A stretch of DNA of 64,000 nt, from the NCBI RefSeq assembly GCF_035046505.1, contig NC_089823.1, forward strand, positions 225,392,604 to 225,456,603, written 5' to 3'. Origin of the DNA: Tiliqua scincoides. Taxonomy: Eukaryota > Chordata > Lepidosauria > Squamata > Scincidae. The position numbers and the translations under genes are program-made. The notes under the pieces were generated by a model, which saw nothing but the letters and a program-made list of their open reading frames with translations, had not been told where the DNA came from and did no database searches. This document shows, in pieces, positions 1 through 10,502 of this stretch. Every line of letters begins with the position of its first letter. The stretch's first letter is position 1.

Positions 1-434
<434 letters not shown>

Positions 435-1435
435 CTTAAGATTGGGGTGTCACCACAGCATGTAGCATGTGCTCTTTTGGTGTGGCTGCATAGCACTAGC
501 GGCAGGGTATTGGATTGGGCTGTTAGTCTCATGTCTTTTCCTTGGCTATCTTCAAGCTCTTCTTGACATAGATTTCACTTTTGCTGTAGGAAAATGAGAC
601 TCAGGAAGTGGTACGTGCGTTGATGCGAAGCAGCAACAGAACTTGCGTCACCGTTTGTGGTTTCAGAGCAGGCCGCAGTTAATTAACTAGCATGTCAAAT
701 TAGGCAAAATTACTCCTGCTACATTGATTATTTGTGTGAGTCCCACTGAGTGCACAGCTTAGGCCTACGTGTAGTAGCTGGAGAGGTTTCTTTAAAGACA
801 AATTCACGGTTAATAGAGGCAGACCAAACCTTTCTACTGCTACCCTACATTGAAACAATTTAGGTAATGAGGGTTGTTGTTTTTTTTAATTATGCTGGAT
901 TGTGTATTCATAACTTGGACATATTCACATATAATCCTGTTGGCAGCAACATTTCAAGTATTGCAAGAGAAGCTCACAGAACATATCTTGGTATTTCAAG
1001 ATAGTGCTTATATGTGAATATCTGGCACCCTCCAAACCAGCGAAGCTCCTGTGTGTGCATCCATTCAAAACTACTGGGACATTGAGAAGAACAGCAATCA
1101 TAAATCTTGATATCAGAAGAACAAATCTCCCTTAACTGTACATCAAATGCCTCTGAAGGCAGGCAGCAATGAGCAGATTAATAAGATCTTGTAAATCAGA
1201 ATCAGAGCTTGCAGAGAGAAAAGTGAAACAAGAGATAGCCTCTCTTTCTCTGTCAGGCACTGCCAAGGATTAATGCCTCTTTGGTTGCCTCTCCAAATGG
1301 TAGCAGATGTCTGCGAAGGCGGAGGAGGAATGTTGAGAAATGACTGGCTTCAGATGTTGACACTGAATGATAGCCAAGCCTATGATGAAATGTATAGAGT
1401 CGTTGTTGGCGTGACTGAAATTCAAACTGGCCCTT
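435..1435. other. Unassigned non-coding stretch
   Basis: I see no convincing exon, RNA gene or recognisable repeat here. It has ordinary mixed composition with short A- and T-rich runs. Confidence 0.5.
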
Positions 1436-2850
1436 GATAAGAACATAAGAACATAAGAACAGCCCCACTGGATCAGGCCATAGGCCCATCTAGTCCAGCT
1501 TCCTGTATCTCACAGCGGCCCACCAAATGCCCCAGGGAGCACACCAGATAACAAGAGACCTCATCCTGGTGCCCTCCCTTGCATCTGGCATTCTGACATA
1601 ACCCATTTCTAAAATCAGGAGGTTGCGCATACACATCATGGCTTGTACCCCATAATGGATTTTTCCTCCAGAAACTTGTCCAATCCCCTTTTAAAGGCGT
1701 CTAGGCTAGACGGCAGCACCACATCCTGTGGCAAGGAGTTCCACAGACCAACCACACGCTGAGTAAAGAAATATTTTCTTTTGTCTGTCCTAACCCGCCC
1801 AACACTCAATTTTAGTGGATGTCCCCTGGTTCTGGTATTATGTGAGAGTGTAAAGAGCATCTCCCTATCCACACTGTCCATCCCCTGCATAATTTTGTAT
1901 GTCTCAATCATGTCCCCCCTCAGGTGTCTCTTTTCTAGGCTGAAGAGGCCCAAACACCGTAGCCTTTCCTCATAAGGAAGGTGCCCCAGCCCCGTAATCA
2001 TCGTAGTCGCTCTCTTTTGCACCTTTTCCATTTCCACTATGTCTTTTTTGAGATGCGGCGACCAGAACTGGACACAATACTCCAGGTGTGGCCTTACCAT
2101 CGATTTGTACAACGGCATTATAATACTAGCCGTTTTGTTCTGAAAACCCTTCCTAATGATCCCAAGCATAGAATTGGCCTTCTTCACTGCCGCCACACAT
2201 TGGGTTGACACTTTCATCGACCTGTCCACCACCACCCCAAGATCTCTCTCCTGATCTGTCACAGACAGCTCAGAACCCATCAGCCTATATCTAAAGTTTT
2301 GATTTTTTGCCCCAATGTGCATGACTTTACACTTACTGACATTGAAGCGCATCTGCCATTTTGCTGCCCATTCTGCCAGTCTGGAGAGATCCTTCTGGAG
2401 CTCCTCACAATCACTTCTGGTCTTCACCCCTCAGAAAAGTTTGGTGTCGTCTGCAAACTTTGCCACTTCACTGCTCAACCCTGTCTCCAGGTCATTTATG
2501 AAGAGGTTGAAAAGTACCGGTCCCAGGACAGATCCTTGGGGCACACCGCTTTTCACCTCTCTCCATTGTGAAAATTGCCCATTGACACCCACTCTCTGCT
2601 TCCTGGCCTCCAACCAGTTCTCAATCCATGAGAGGACCTGTCCTCTAATTCCCTGACTGTGGAGTTTTTTCAGTAGCCTTTGGTGAGGGACCGTGTCAAA
2701 TGCCTTCTGAAAGTCCAGATATATAATGTCCACGGGTTCTCCCAAATCCACATGCCTATTGACCTTTTCAAAGAATTCTATAAGGTTCGTGAGGCAAGAC
2801 TTACCCTTACAGAAGCCATGCTGACTGTCCCTCAGCAAGGCCTGTTGATG
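1436..2850 (-). mobile_element. CR1-clade LINE, 3' half with reverse transcriptase
   Basis: Read on the minus strand, this encodes the C-terminal half of a CR1-type ORF2. From about 2,850 downward come [15 protein letters not shown], the palm motif [33 protein letters not shown] and the catalytic FADD box. The thumb/C-terminal region follows (RPHLEYCVQFWSPHLKKD, then KRKYFFTQRVVGLWNSLPQD). The frame stays open to about 1,636 except for one TGA at 2,431-2,433, just after FADDTKLF, so about 400 codons hold a single stop. The element finishes at 1,436-1,460 in copies of the CR1 3' octamer (CATAAGAA on this strand). It is 5'-truncated near 2,850; the endonuclease and ORF1 are absent. One stop in this length suggests a fairly recent insertion. 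It is not competent to move itself. Confidence 0.93.
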
Positions 2851-4043
2851 TCTTTCATGGCCCACTATCAGGGCCTTATGCCGGTGCATCTCGCAATCCC
2901 AGTCCCAGAACAACAGCACAATAGTCTCTACGTGGTTCTGCAGGCCTGGCATGTCCGTGCAGATGGCTGGAGGCTATGCCCAGGTGCTACTGGCCTACAG
3001 AACATCCGCCATCTGTTGGAGCAGGTAGGTCAGCAGCAGGGGTAGTTCAGGGGCAAGAGGGGAAGGATTTCTGTGGCAGTCACACACACCAAATCCTATC
3101 CTGCTTTCTCAGCCTGAACCCACCCCCCTGAGTCTACTCAGATATGTTTGAGGTAAGGCTGCTCTACTAGAATCATGATCATTATTTCCCAGAGGCTTTA
3201 ATCTCATTGTTAAATACTTCCTTACTGATAAGGTGTGACATAGATTTTTTTTCCCCAACTACAGTTTTCCCCAGGGTTTCCCCAGATAGGACCAGCTGTT
3301 TTCACTCTGTTTTACCTATAATGCTGGGTTTAAAAGGCAAATAATGTCTGGAGGGGATGAAGTTAAGTAGCCATTTTCCATGCTGACTAGCCTGACACTT
3401 TAAGAACAATTTTTAAGGAAAACGTGTTCTTGACTGCAGTAAAAAAAATAGGGACACTGGATTTCTATCTGGTCCGCTTTTGACCAGGATAGTAGAGTCT
3501 CTCTGCTGTAAAATGCCAATGGCCCAATTTATTTGTGATGCTCCATTCCTTTCTTACACACACAAGACATTGCCAGCTTCAACCACTCAGTACGCCATCC
3601 AAAATGGGTCAAATTAAATAAGTCTGAGTGTTTGTCCTTAAGTGAAAGAATAATAATATACTATGATCTTTACTACTATTGAGAAACTTACAAATTTACT
3701 ATCATATTTTTGTCCCTCAATTTGCTCAGTGTGGTTCCCTGTTATTTCCACATATATGGTAGCAGCTCTGGCACGCATGGCAATGATGTCAACGCTGAGT
3801 TCTAGAGCACCATCAGAGAAGCTGTATAGGGCTCTGATTTGAGCTGTGCAGTTTAGCGGGGACAGTGATGGGGCTATCCCATTTTATCCTCTAGACATGG
3901 GTGAATTGCCCATAATCCAGTCTGAACTCAATTTCCTGGTTATCTGTTTGATCCAGATTCTGAATTGGTTCTGAATTGGGACTCTTAGCAGCACAGTACT
4001 TGTTCCAAGGCATTTATGCTCTAGTTTTAGGTTATGACATACT
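2851..4043. other. Unassigned non-coding stretch
   Basis: Sequence upstream of the CR1 truncation point. No gene, RNA or repeat family recognised. Confidence 0.5.
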
Positions 4044-4140
4044 CACTAAGTATCTGACCACATTATGACCACATATCAGACCATATCATTATGATCACAT
4101 ATCAGCCATATGACCATTATCAGACCACATTATGACCTTT
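4044..4140. repeat. Degenerate short tandem repeat, ATCAGACCACATTATGACC-like
   Basis: Several imperfect copies of a roughly 20-base unit (TATCAGACC, ACATTATGACC, TATGATCACATATCAGCC) lie head to tail. Confidence 0.6.
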
Positions 4141-5477
4141 GCCCATGAAATTGGTCCCTCCTGCTGTCCCATTTACTTTGTGTTATGTACTGGAGATTGC
4201 ACAGACACCCAGTGCATGAAAACCACAGGCGGCATGGAGGCCTGACTCCTCAGAATGAGTTCCAAAGATAATGGGGTCCATTTTTAACTTGTCTATGCTA
4301 TGAAATTATACCAGATTATGACCATAATTCTCCCTCCAAGGGTCCCTGGAAACTACAGAAAGGATTATTTTTAACAGAATCCTTTGCCACTTCATAGAAC
4401 TATAGTTCCAGTGTTAACTCAGAGAAAACGTGACACGTAAAACCACATTTATATCTGCTGCATAGATATATCTTTATAGACACCGTACCTTTGGAAAGGG
4501 ACAGACTATGGGTCTCACCCACATTTTGGGACTGTGTACATCTCCTTCAACTTTGCCATTCATTACACTCCTGCTCCACAAACTTTTACCAGGACTGCAC
4601 GTGACCCAACACTTTTTTTGCTTTTATAAACTGTGCTTGACATGTTCCCAACACAGTCTGTAATTTTCTGCTCAGATGCAAATGGCATTATGCAATTTCA
4701 ATCTCCCTAATTACAGTAATCAATTATAGTCCTCCCCCCCCAACTCAAGAGCAAGCCTGCTTCAATTTTTTCGAAGCTCACCCCTGCAGAGATCTCTTAA
4801 AATTCTACAGTTTGAATGCACAGGAGTGCTTCTTGGCTTCAGAGGATATCCTCCCTTTCTGCTGTTCTTGATTTGCTAACTATAGTTTTATAACCAGTGT
4901 CATAGCCTCACTCTTGAACTTTAATTCAGAGGCGCCATAATACACTAGTAAAACATTAAAGTAGAAAATAGTGCTGTGACTCAGAGTCTATGGTAGAGAA
5001 AACACAGAAGAAGGCCATTGGCAGTTATTGTACAAATGAATCAGGCATTATGAATCAGAGGAAACTGAAGTCAGACTCACGGTTGCAGACGGAGTCCAGA
5101 GTATTGCTGATGAAATCAAGCAATCAGCCCAATCAACTGTTTATCAGCATATCAGGTTACCTTTGGCAAAGAACAATTCCGGGGTGCCTGGATAGGATTT
5201 ACAACGTAAGCACTGCTGTTATACAGTGTGTAGCAGCCAGGGATGTATCACATGACATAAATGGGGAACCTGATATCTCAGGGATATTGGCGTCCTAAAT
5301 CTAGAAATGCTTATGTCAAACAAGCAGGGATGAGAGAACAAAAATAGACTCATAGGCCTTGGGTATAGCTTTTGGAAACAGTTGCCATTGTTTTTACAGC
5401 TTCTGCTGTTATACCTGGGATGCTATTATACATCTTAATGGCCCAGTCCTACATGTTTACTTGTGGGACAAATTTTG
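4141..5477. other. Unassigned non-coding stretch
   Basis: AT-rich intergenic DNA. I found no supported exon or repeat family. Confidence 0.5.
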
Positions 5478-5850
5478 TTTGTTTTTTTTGTTTTGTCTCC
5501 CCCTTCTTACCCATTATGATACTTTGTACTTTGTAAGTTGCCCTGGGCATTTGCTTCAGCATGGGATAGGCGGGATATAAGTTGTTGGCAACCTTCAGGC
5601 TCAAAAGACTATGGTATCGCGCTCTGAATGGTGGTTCTGGAACAGCGTCTAGTGTGGCTGAAAAGGCCAATTCGGGAGTGACAGTCCCTTCCACACCGGG
5701 AGCAAGTGCAGTCTGTCCCTGGTCTGTCTCCCTGGCTATGGGCCTTCCTTCTTTGCTTCTTTGCCTCAGACTGTTGGCTAAGTGTCTCTTCAAATTGGGA
5801 AAGGCCATGCTAGGGATATAAATTGCTCAAATAAATAAATAAATAAATCG
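5478..5850 (+). mobile_element. L2-like LINE 3' tail, interrupted by another LINE
   Basis: The left piece ends in GGCGGGATATAA at 5,571-5,580. It resumes at 5,813 with GGGATATAAATTGCTC and then (AAAT)n. This is the L2-type 3' end seen intact at 23.1 kb. The interruption (5,581-5,812) is flanked by the 9-base duplication GGGATATAA (5,572-5,580 and 5,813-5,821), so the L2 tail is the older element. Confidence 0.7.
5581..5812 (-). mobile_element. LINE 3' end encoding a C-terminal C2HC zinc finger, with ATACCATAG tail
   Basis: Minus-strand translation of about 5,642-5,712 gives CSRCGRDCHSRIGLFSH followed by TRRC. The Cys-x2-Cys-x12-His-x3-Cys spacing is that of a zinc finger, and I recall this motif at the C-terminus of a LINE ORF common in lizards. 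Eleven codons later the frame ends in TAG inside ATACCATAG, and only about 30 bases of UTR follow before the insertion site. Upstream residues (ETLAQQSEAK-like in other copies) are degraded. It is 5'-truncated and flanked by a 9-base target duplication, so it moved by retroposition. I do not assign the clade. Its 3' tail recurs at 9.4, 17.7, 32.5, 34.6 and 48.8 kb. Confidence 0.8.
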
Positions 5851-5906
5851 CACTAGGTTCAGTGGGGCTTACTCCCAGGTAAGTGTGCATAGGATTGCAG
5901 TCTGAT
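5851..5906. mobile_element. Foldback AGTAAGT element, half copy
   Basis: Half of the roughly 90-base palindromic element found across the window: CAGTGGGGCTTACTCCCAGG, then GTAAGTGTGCATAGGATTGC. The opposite arm is missing. Confidence 0.8.
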
Positions 5907-6874
5907 ATCCCAGTTCTATCCTTAAGATATATCTGTGAATCTCTCTGTATACCAGTGCACCAACAGCCCCACAACTGTAGAAGCCTGCCTGCCAATGAAC
6001 GCACCACTGACACTGGCACAATGCTTGTAAAACGGTGCACTGATGTTGCTCATTGTCACTTGGATGCCAGGTCAACTCCACAGCTGTAGAGGTCAAAACA
6101 GGGAGGAGACTGGGACATGATTTGCAGGGACGTGGGCGGGATGGTGAGGAGTTGATGTATAGCATACTTTGGCCCCCTTCACACAACAGACATACCACTC
6201 ATACCAAAAAAGCACTATACCAATGACAGAGCTGATGTAGATAGGAGTAACCCCATAAGGATCAATGGAGAAGGGAAAAACAGTAGAAGATTGCACCTCT
6301 TGCCACTCCTGCCAAGTCAGCTTTCCTACACCAGAGGATTTGGAAGCCAATCACTACACACCAACCCCAGTACTAAAGCCCCTGTCAGGGAGACTACATC
6401 TCAGATCAGAAGCACATCATGGGACTATGCCTCTCTAGTTTCTCAAAAGAGAGAGTGATTAAAACCTTAGTGATGAGTGATGGAAGTGAGAGAGTGATGG
6501 AAACTCAGGGGATGGAAACCATAGAGAAAGGGCACTTGATGCACAAAAGGAGCACTTTGCACAACCTCCTGTCCCTAATGCGGCAAGTGTGTGGCAAGAT
6601 ATTTTGTTCACACTTGTCTTCTCAAAATTCTGATTGTAGGTATCCTGCTCCAGGAAACTCCACACACAAACACCCAAGTGGAACATCTTCCTCCAATTGC
6701 CTTGGTGAAGACAGAGCATCTTCTCATGTAAGCTTTGGGACTCAAGGAAGTTGCATCTCTGTCAGAAGACACATGCAGATAGAGCATAAGAATCATGCAA
6801 CAACACATTGAGCTTCAAGAGAAGGTATGAGAAGTCCAGTGAGCATGAGGGCTGGGGGAGATGTGCATCATGCA
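5907..6874. other. Unassigned non-coding stretch
   Basis: Several reading frames are open here, but none shows a domain, repeat-protein pattern or splice context. Treated as non-coding. Confidence 0.5.
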
Positions 6875-6993
6875 TGTACCACTGTTTTGCTCCCACTGCC
6901 TGGAATGGTTCTGAAGGGGAGCGGCTGCTTGCATGCTACGGTGAGGCTCCCTGCAAAACCTAGTGCTTTGCAGCCCCTCTAACTACGCCACTG
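6875..6993 (-). mobile_element. hAT-type non-autonomous element, partial (CAGTGGCATAGCTA family)
   Basis: The right end (CTAACTACGCCACTG) and inner sequence (CCCTGCAAAACCTAGTGCTTTGC) match the elements at 30.5 and 51.3 kb. The left terminus is not recognisable. Confidence 0.65.
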
Positions 6994-8033
6994 GATTACA
7001 GTCAGGCACTATGACAATTAACATTAGCTGGCAAAGCCAGACCCTCTTAATAGCCAGTAAGAAATTGCCATTTTGTAATGACTCACCGCTGGAATGAAAA
7101 TGGCCAGAGCTTCCCTCTTACGTCATCATTGAATCAGCACTTCTGAAGTGCCTTTCTTGTTTTTATTACTTGGGGGGGGGCGGGGGGGGCGGGAAAGAAT
7201 GTTTGATGCTGATGATGGCAATTTGTATTTTGCAGAAAAGCTGCAAAACAAAATCCTATTTCCAAACTCATGTTTGAACTTTGAGCATAATTGCCTCCAG
7301 TCATACCATGCTTCATATATATAATGATAGGGATAGTCTTGTCACTTGCGTACTGTACAACCCTGTTTTATTTTTTGCAGAAAACTAGTAGGGGCGGGTG
7401 GGGAGCAATTGGAAAACGGATCTTCTGCCATATCACTCTGTTTAATTTTCCCAGAAGAAAATCAGGATTGTCCCTGGTAAATAGAAACCATTGGAGTGCT
7501 TGTTCTTTTCTCTGCTGAGACTTCTTTGCCCAGATTGGACAGGCCCAGTCTCTCTTCCCTCACAATAGCTTCTGATTCTGGCAAGCGTTCCTGAAAATGA
7601 AACATCTTATTATTGAAGATAAAACATTGGCCTCCATCTTCTCTCACTGTTGTGTCAGTAAAATTGTACTCCATGACACTGCAGCTTGTTTGCACAGATG
7701 GTATTTTTGCAATTGGTCTGACTTCAGATTCTTACTTTTTATAAAAAGTACAGATGGTCTTCTTCTCCTTGTTTTTCCCAGAGTTTGCATTTTGCCGCTC
7801 AGATAGCCTTCTCTTTCTTTGGCTTTCATACAATAGCAAACCAAAAGCAGTTATGTAACCCACTGAGTAACATATTGTACCATGATCTCCCAACACATCG
7901 AAAGCAAACAGTAAATCAGAAGCAGAATAACCTTGTTGGCTTGGTCTCAAAGACAGAAAAGCCCAACTAGTTAACCAAGCTTCCTGGAAAAATGCTACAT
8001 ACAAGTAATTCTGTCTGAGAGGCAGTCAGTGAT
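6994..8033. other. Unassigned non-coding stretch
   Basis: Contains a G-rich run at 7,170-7,192. No gene or repeat family recognised. Confidence 0.5.
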
Positions 8034-8313
8034 AGCCCAATCCTGGGCTCAATGCGCCGGCTTACCGCTGGAGCACACTGTTGCAAACATGCTGTAAGGC
8101 ACGTTTGCGAGGCCTAACGCCAGGCGAGCACACCTTTTGGTCGGCCGTGAATCGAGTAGTCCCATTGCAGGGCTACTTCCCTTACCTGTGAGAAGGGAAC
8201 AAAAGTCCCCTTCTCCCGAGGTGCTGCCCGCGGCTGCCATGGTGCCCAGGATGTGGCAGTAGCCATTTTCGGTGCCGACACAGCCGTGCGCCACAGGAGC
8301 TCAGGATTGGGCT
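8034..8313. mobile_element. MITE with AGCCCAATCCTG inverted termini
   Basis: It opens AGCCCAATCCTGGGCTC and closes GAGCTCAGGATTGGGCT, an inverted repeat of about 12 bases or more. GTGAT stands immediately on both sides (8,029-8,033 and 8,314-8,318). The interior is GC-rich with no reading frame of note. The termini resemble the other CCAATCCTA elements here, but the interior differs. Confidence 0.75.
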
Positions 8314-8370
8314 GTGATTCTGCAGACATTCCGCAATGATTCTACAACATGATATTCGTCTATCATTATT

Positions 8371-8627
8371 CAGTGGTGTTGCTAGGGAGGTGCAAGTCGC
8401 ACCAAGTGACACTCATGGGAGGGGGTGACACCACTACTGGCCAAAAATTTTTAAAATCTTGGTAGTTTTGAATAATACCATCATGTTATATATCATTCGA
8501 TGTGGACTTTCATGCAGAATGCGATGAAGAAAAACTGCATTGAAATATCTATTCTATCAAAAGTTAAAAACCAGTGGGGTGGGGCAATGGTGCATCACCA
8601 GTGATGCAAACCCTAGTGACACCACTG
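8371..8627 (+). mobile_element. hAT-type non-autonomous element (CAGTGGYRTCACTAG family)
   Basis: Termini CAGTGGTGTTGCTAGGG and CCTAGTGACACCACTG are inverted repeats. CATTATT lies on both sides (8,364-8,370 and 8,628-8,634), close to the 8 bases typical of hAT. The interior (AATACCATCATGTTATATATC) recurs at 18.3, 26.5, 39.0 and 39.3 kb. Confidence 0.85.
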
Positions 8628-8633
8628 CATTAT

Positions 8634-8762
8634 TATTGATAGTAAGGATATTTCTATACTGTTTTTCAATAAAAAGTAGTTCACTAAGTGGTTTACATAA
8701 CAAAATAAATGAATAAATGGTTTCCTGTCCTCAAAGGGCTTACAATCTTAAAAAAAAAAATC
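8634..8762 (+). repeat. Old LINE/SINE 3' end with 'caaagggcttacaatct' motif
   Basis: AGTGGTTTACATAACAAA and CAAAGGGCTTACAATCT belong to a repeat end I recognise as widespread in reptile genomes. Family assignment uncertain. Confidence 0.5.
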
Positions 8763-8969
8763 TATTTTGCCATCTTTAAGGATTAGCTTGCTCTTTAAAA
8801 AAGTAAAAGATAGTAAGATCAGTACCGAATTGTTACATACAACAGGGTGTAATTAACATGTCTTCAAAAGGAGATCAGCTAGATTTAGGGATGAAAAATC
8901 CATTAGGTTATAAGTCATGATTGCTAAATACAACTCTAGGCAAAGGTAGTCTAGGTAATAGGTAATAGG

Positions 8970-9437
8970 TAGGTAACAGCCCTGGGGACTGGGGGATAAG
9001 AATAAGCCCTCCGTTTGACTGTACTTGTCGTAAGAGGCGACTAAACAGCCACCGGGTAGATGTTAGCCTGGGAAGGCAGCTCATCTGAGAGAAGGAAAAC
9101 TCTGATCCCAAACCTCCACTGCCTTGTGGCTGCATCCAGTTATGGAAAAGGCTTCAGGAGTCAACCTCAAGGCAAAATCCGGAGCCGGAGTCCCTGAGGC
9201 AGTTCACAGCTGAACACAGTCACGTTCTGGCAACTCCTGCGACGCCACTGGAACCAACTGTATTGGCTTCTGCCTTTCCATTGGACCATTCCAGCGACGT
9301 GGAGAGGAGAGATTTGCTGCATGGTAACAGTCTATCCTCCATATCTACTTTACCCAGTCTTCGTGCACTAGAGAGGACACTAACCACCATTCAGAGCACG
9401 ATACCATAGTCTTCCGAGGCTGAAGGATGCGAACAGT
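8970..9437 (+). mobile_element. Non-coding retroposon ending in the ATACCATAGTCTTYCGAG LINE tail
   Basis: A body of about 400 bases (GGAAGGCAGCTCATCTGAGA, AAAAGGCTTCAGGAGTCAAC, TTTGCTGCATGG) ends in ACCACCATTCAGAGCACG, then ATACCATAGTCTTCCGAGGC. That 3' end matches the LINE fragment at 5.6 kb, but the body does not encode its protein. The 5' part has a small hairpin, GTCGTAAGAGGCGAC. TAGGTAATAG-like direct repeats lie on both sides (about 8,950-8,972 and 9,437-9,447), consistent with retroposition. A second, 5'-shorter copy lies at 48.4 kb. Confidence 0.7.
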
Positions 9438-9504
9438 AGGTAATAGATACTCTAGGAAATAAGTTGCCTATTTCTGAATGCCTGATGCAAGAGTGTGGCA
9501 ATAG

Positions 9505-9797
9505 GATACTGCCACATAATAGGGACTTTAAAAGGAGATTGGACAAGTTTCTGGAGGAAAAATCCATTACGGGGTATAAGCCATGATGTGTATGCGCAAA
9601 CCTCCTGATTTTAGAAATGGGTTATGTCAGAATGCCAGATGCAAGGGAGGGCACCAGGATGAGGTCTCTTGTTATCTGGTTTGCTCCCTGGGGCATTTGG
9701 TGGGCCACTGTGAGATACAAGAAGCTGAACTAGGGGCCTATGGCCTGATCCAGTGGGGCTATTCTTATGTTCTTATGTTATGTTCTTATGTTCTTAT
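9505..9797 (+). mobile_element. CR1-clade LINE, 3' end fragment
   Basis: Encodes the tail LDKFLEEKSI.GYKP followed by the CR1 3' UTR. It ends in several TTCTTATG octamers (9,760-9,797), the longest octamer array in the window. Confidence 0.92.
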
Positions 9798-9965
9798 GAT
9801 ACCAGCTCTTTGCACCTGCTTGCTGCCTGCCAGTTCTGCCCCACCCTTATCCAAGACATCCTGCTGCATGAGACTCTGAGTTCTGCATAGGTATTTATTT
9901 TTCAAAAATCATGCACAGGCCCCAATCACACAATAAGCATGTATTGTCCAGTTTGAGCCTTGGAT

Positions 9966-10305
9966 TATTTATTTATTTATTTATTTATACAGGTATTTAT
10001 ATACCGCCTTTCTTTGGTCGTCAGATTTCTCCTCAGACTTTAATCCAAGGCAGTTTACATAGGCAGTTCTAGTCTTTCATAGAACTCCTCCTTCCAGCTG
10101 GATTCCTTCCCGGTCTGGCCTCTCTCTGGCCCTTCGCCACCCACGCTCCACTTGACGGCAACTCCTCTCTGCCACCAAGGGTCAGCTCATCAGTATATCA
10201 GCGTGTTGTTAGTTCTCAGGTACTTCCGGTTGTTTCGAACTGGCAGCCTCAGACCTTCAGGTATACAAGGCGGCAGCTCTACCAACTGAGCCAGACCTCC
10301 TGCCT
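9966..10305 (-). mobile_element. tRNA-derived SINE with L2-like tail
   Basis: On the minus strand it starts GGCAGGAGGTCTGGCTCAGT, then TGGTAGAGC (Pol III A box). A B-box-like CAGTTCGAAAC lies at 10,233-10,245. It ends AAAGGCGGTATATAAATACC followed by (AAAT)n. The tail resembles L2 3' ends, which would fit mobilisation by L2. Related to the copy at 27.1 kb. Confidence 0.78.
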
Positions 10306-10454
10306 TTTTAGATCTATACATATTAGATTAGATCTATATATAAAGCAGAGTGAAATGGCAAAATCCAGAGGTGGTAGAATGGACAATACCAGTTCAGGTT
10401 ACAGTGAAGCATGATGCTTTTCACATCTCTCCATGTTTGACAGCTTTCCATGTT

Positions 10455-10455
<1 letters not shown>

Positions 10456-10501
<46 letters not shown>
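10456..10501. repeat. (AC)n microsatellite
   Basis: About 23 uninterrupted AC units. Confidence 0.98.

Positions 10502-10502
<1 letters not shown>

Noticed and set aside
2299-2656. Plus-strand frames of 90 to 113 codons
   Set aside because: Antisense shadow of the CR1 reverse transcriptase on the minus strand.
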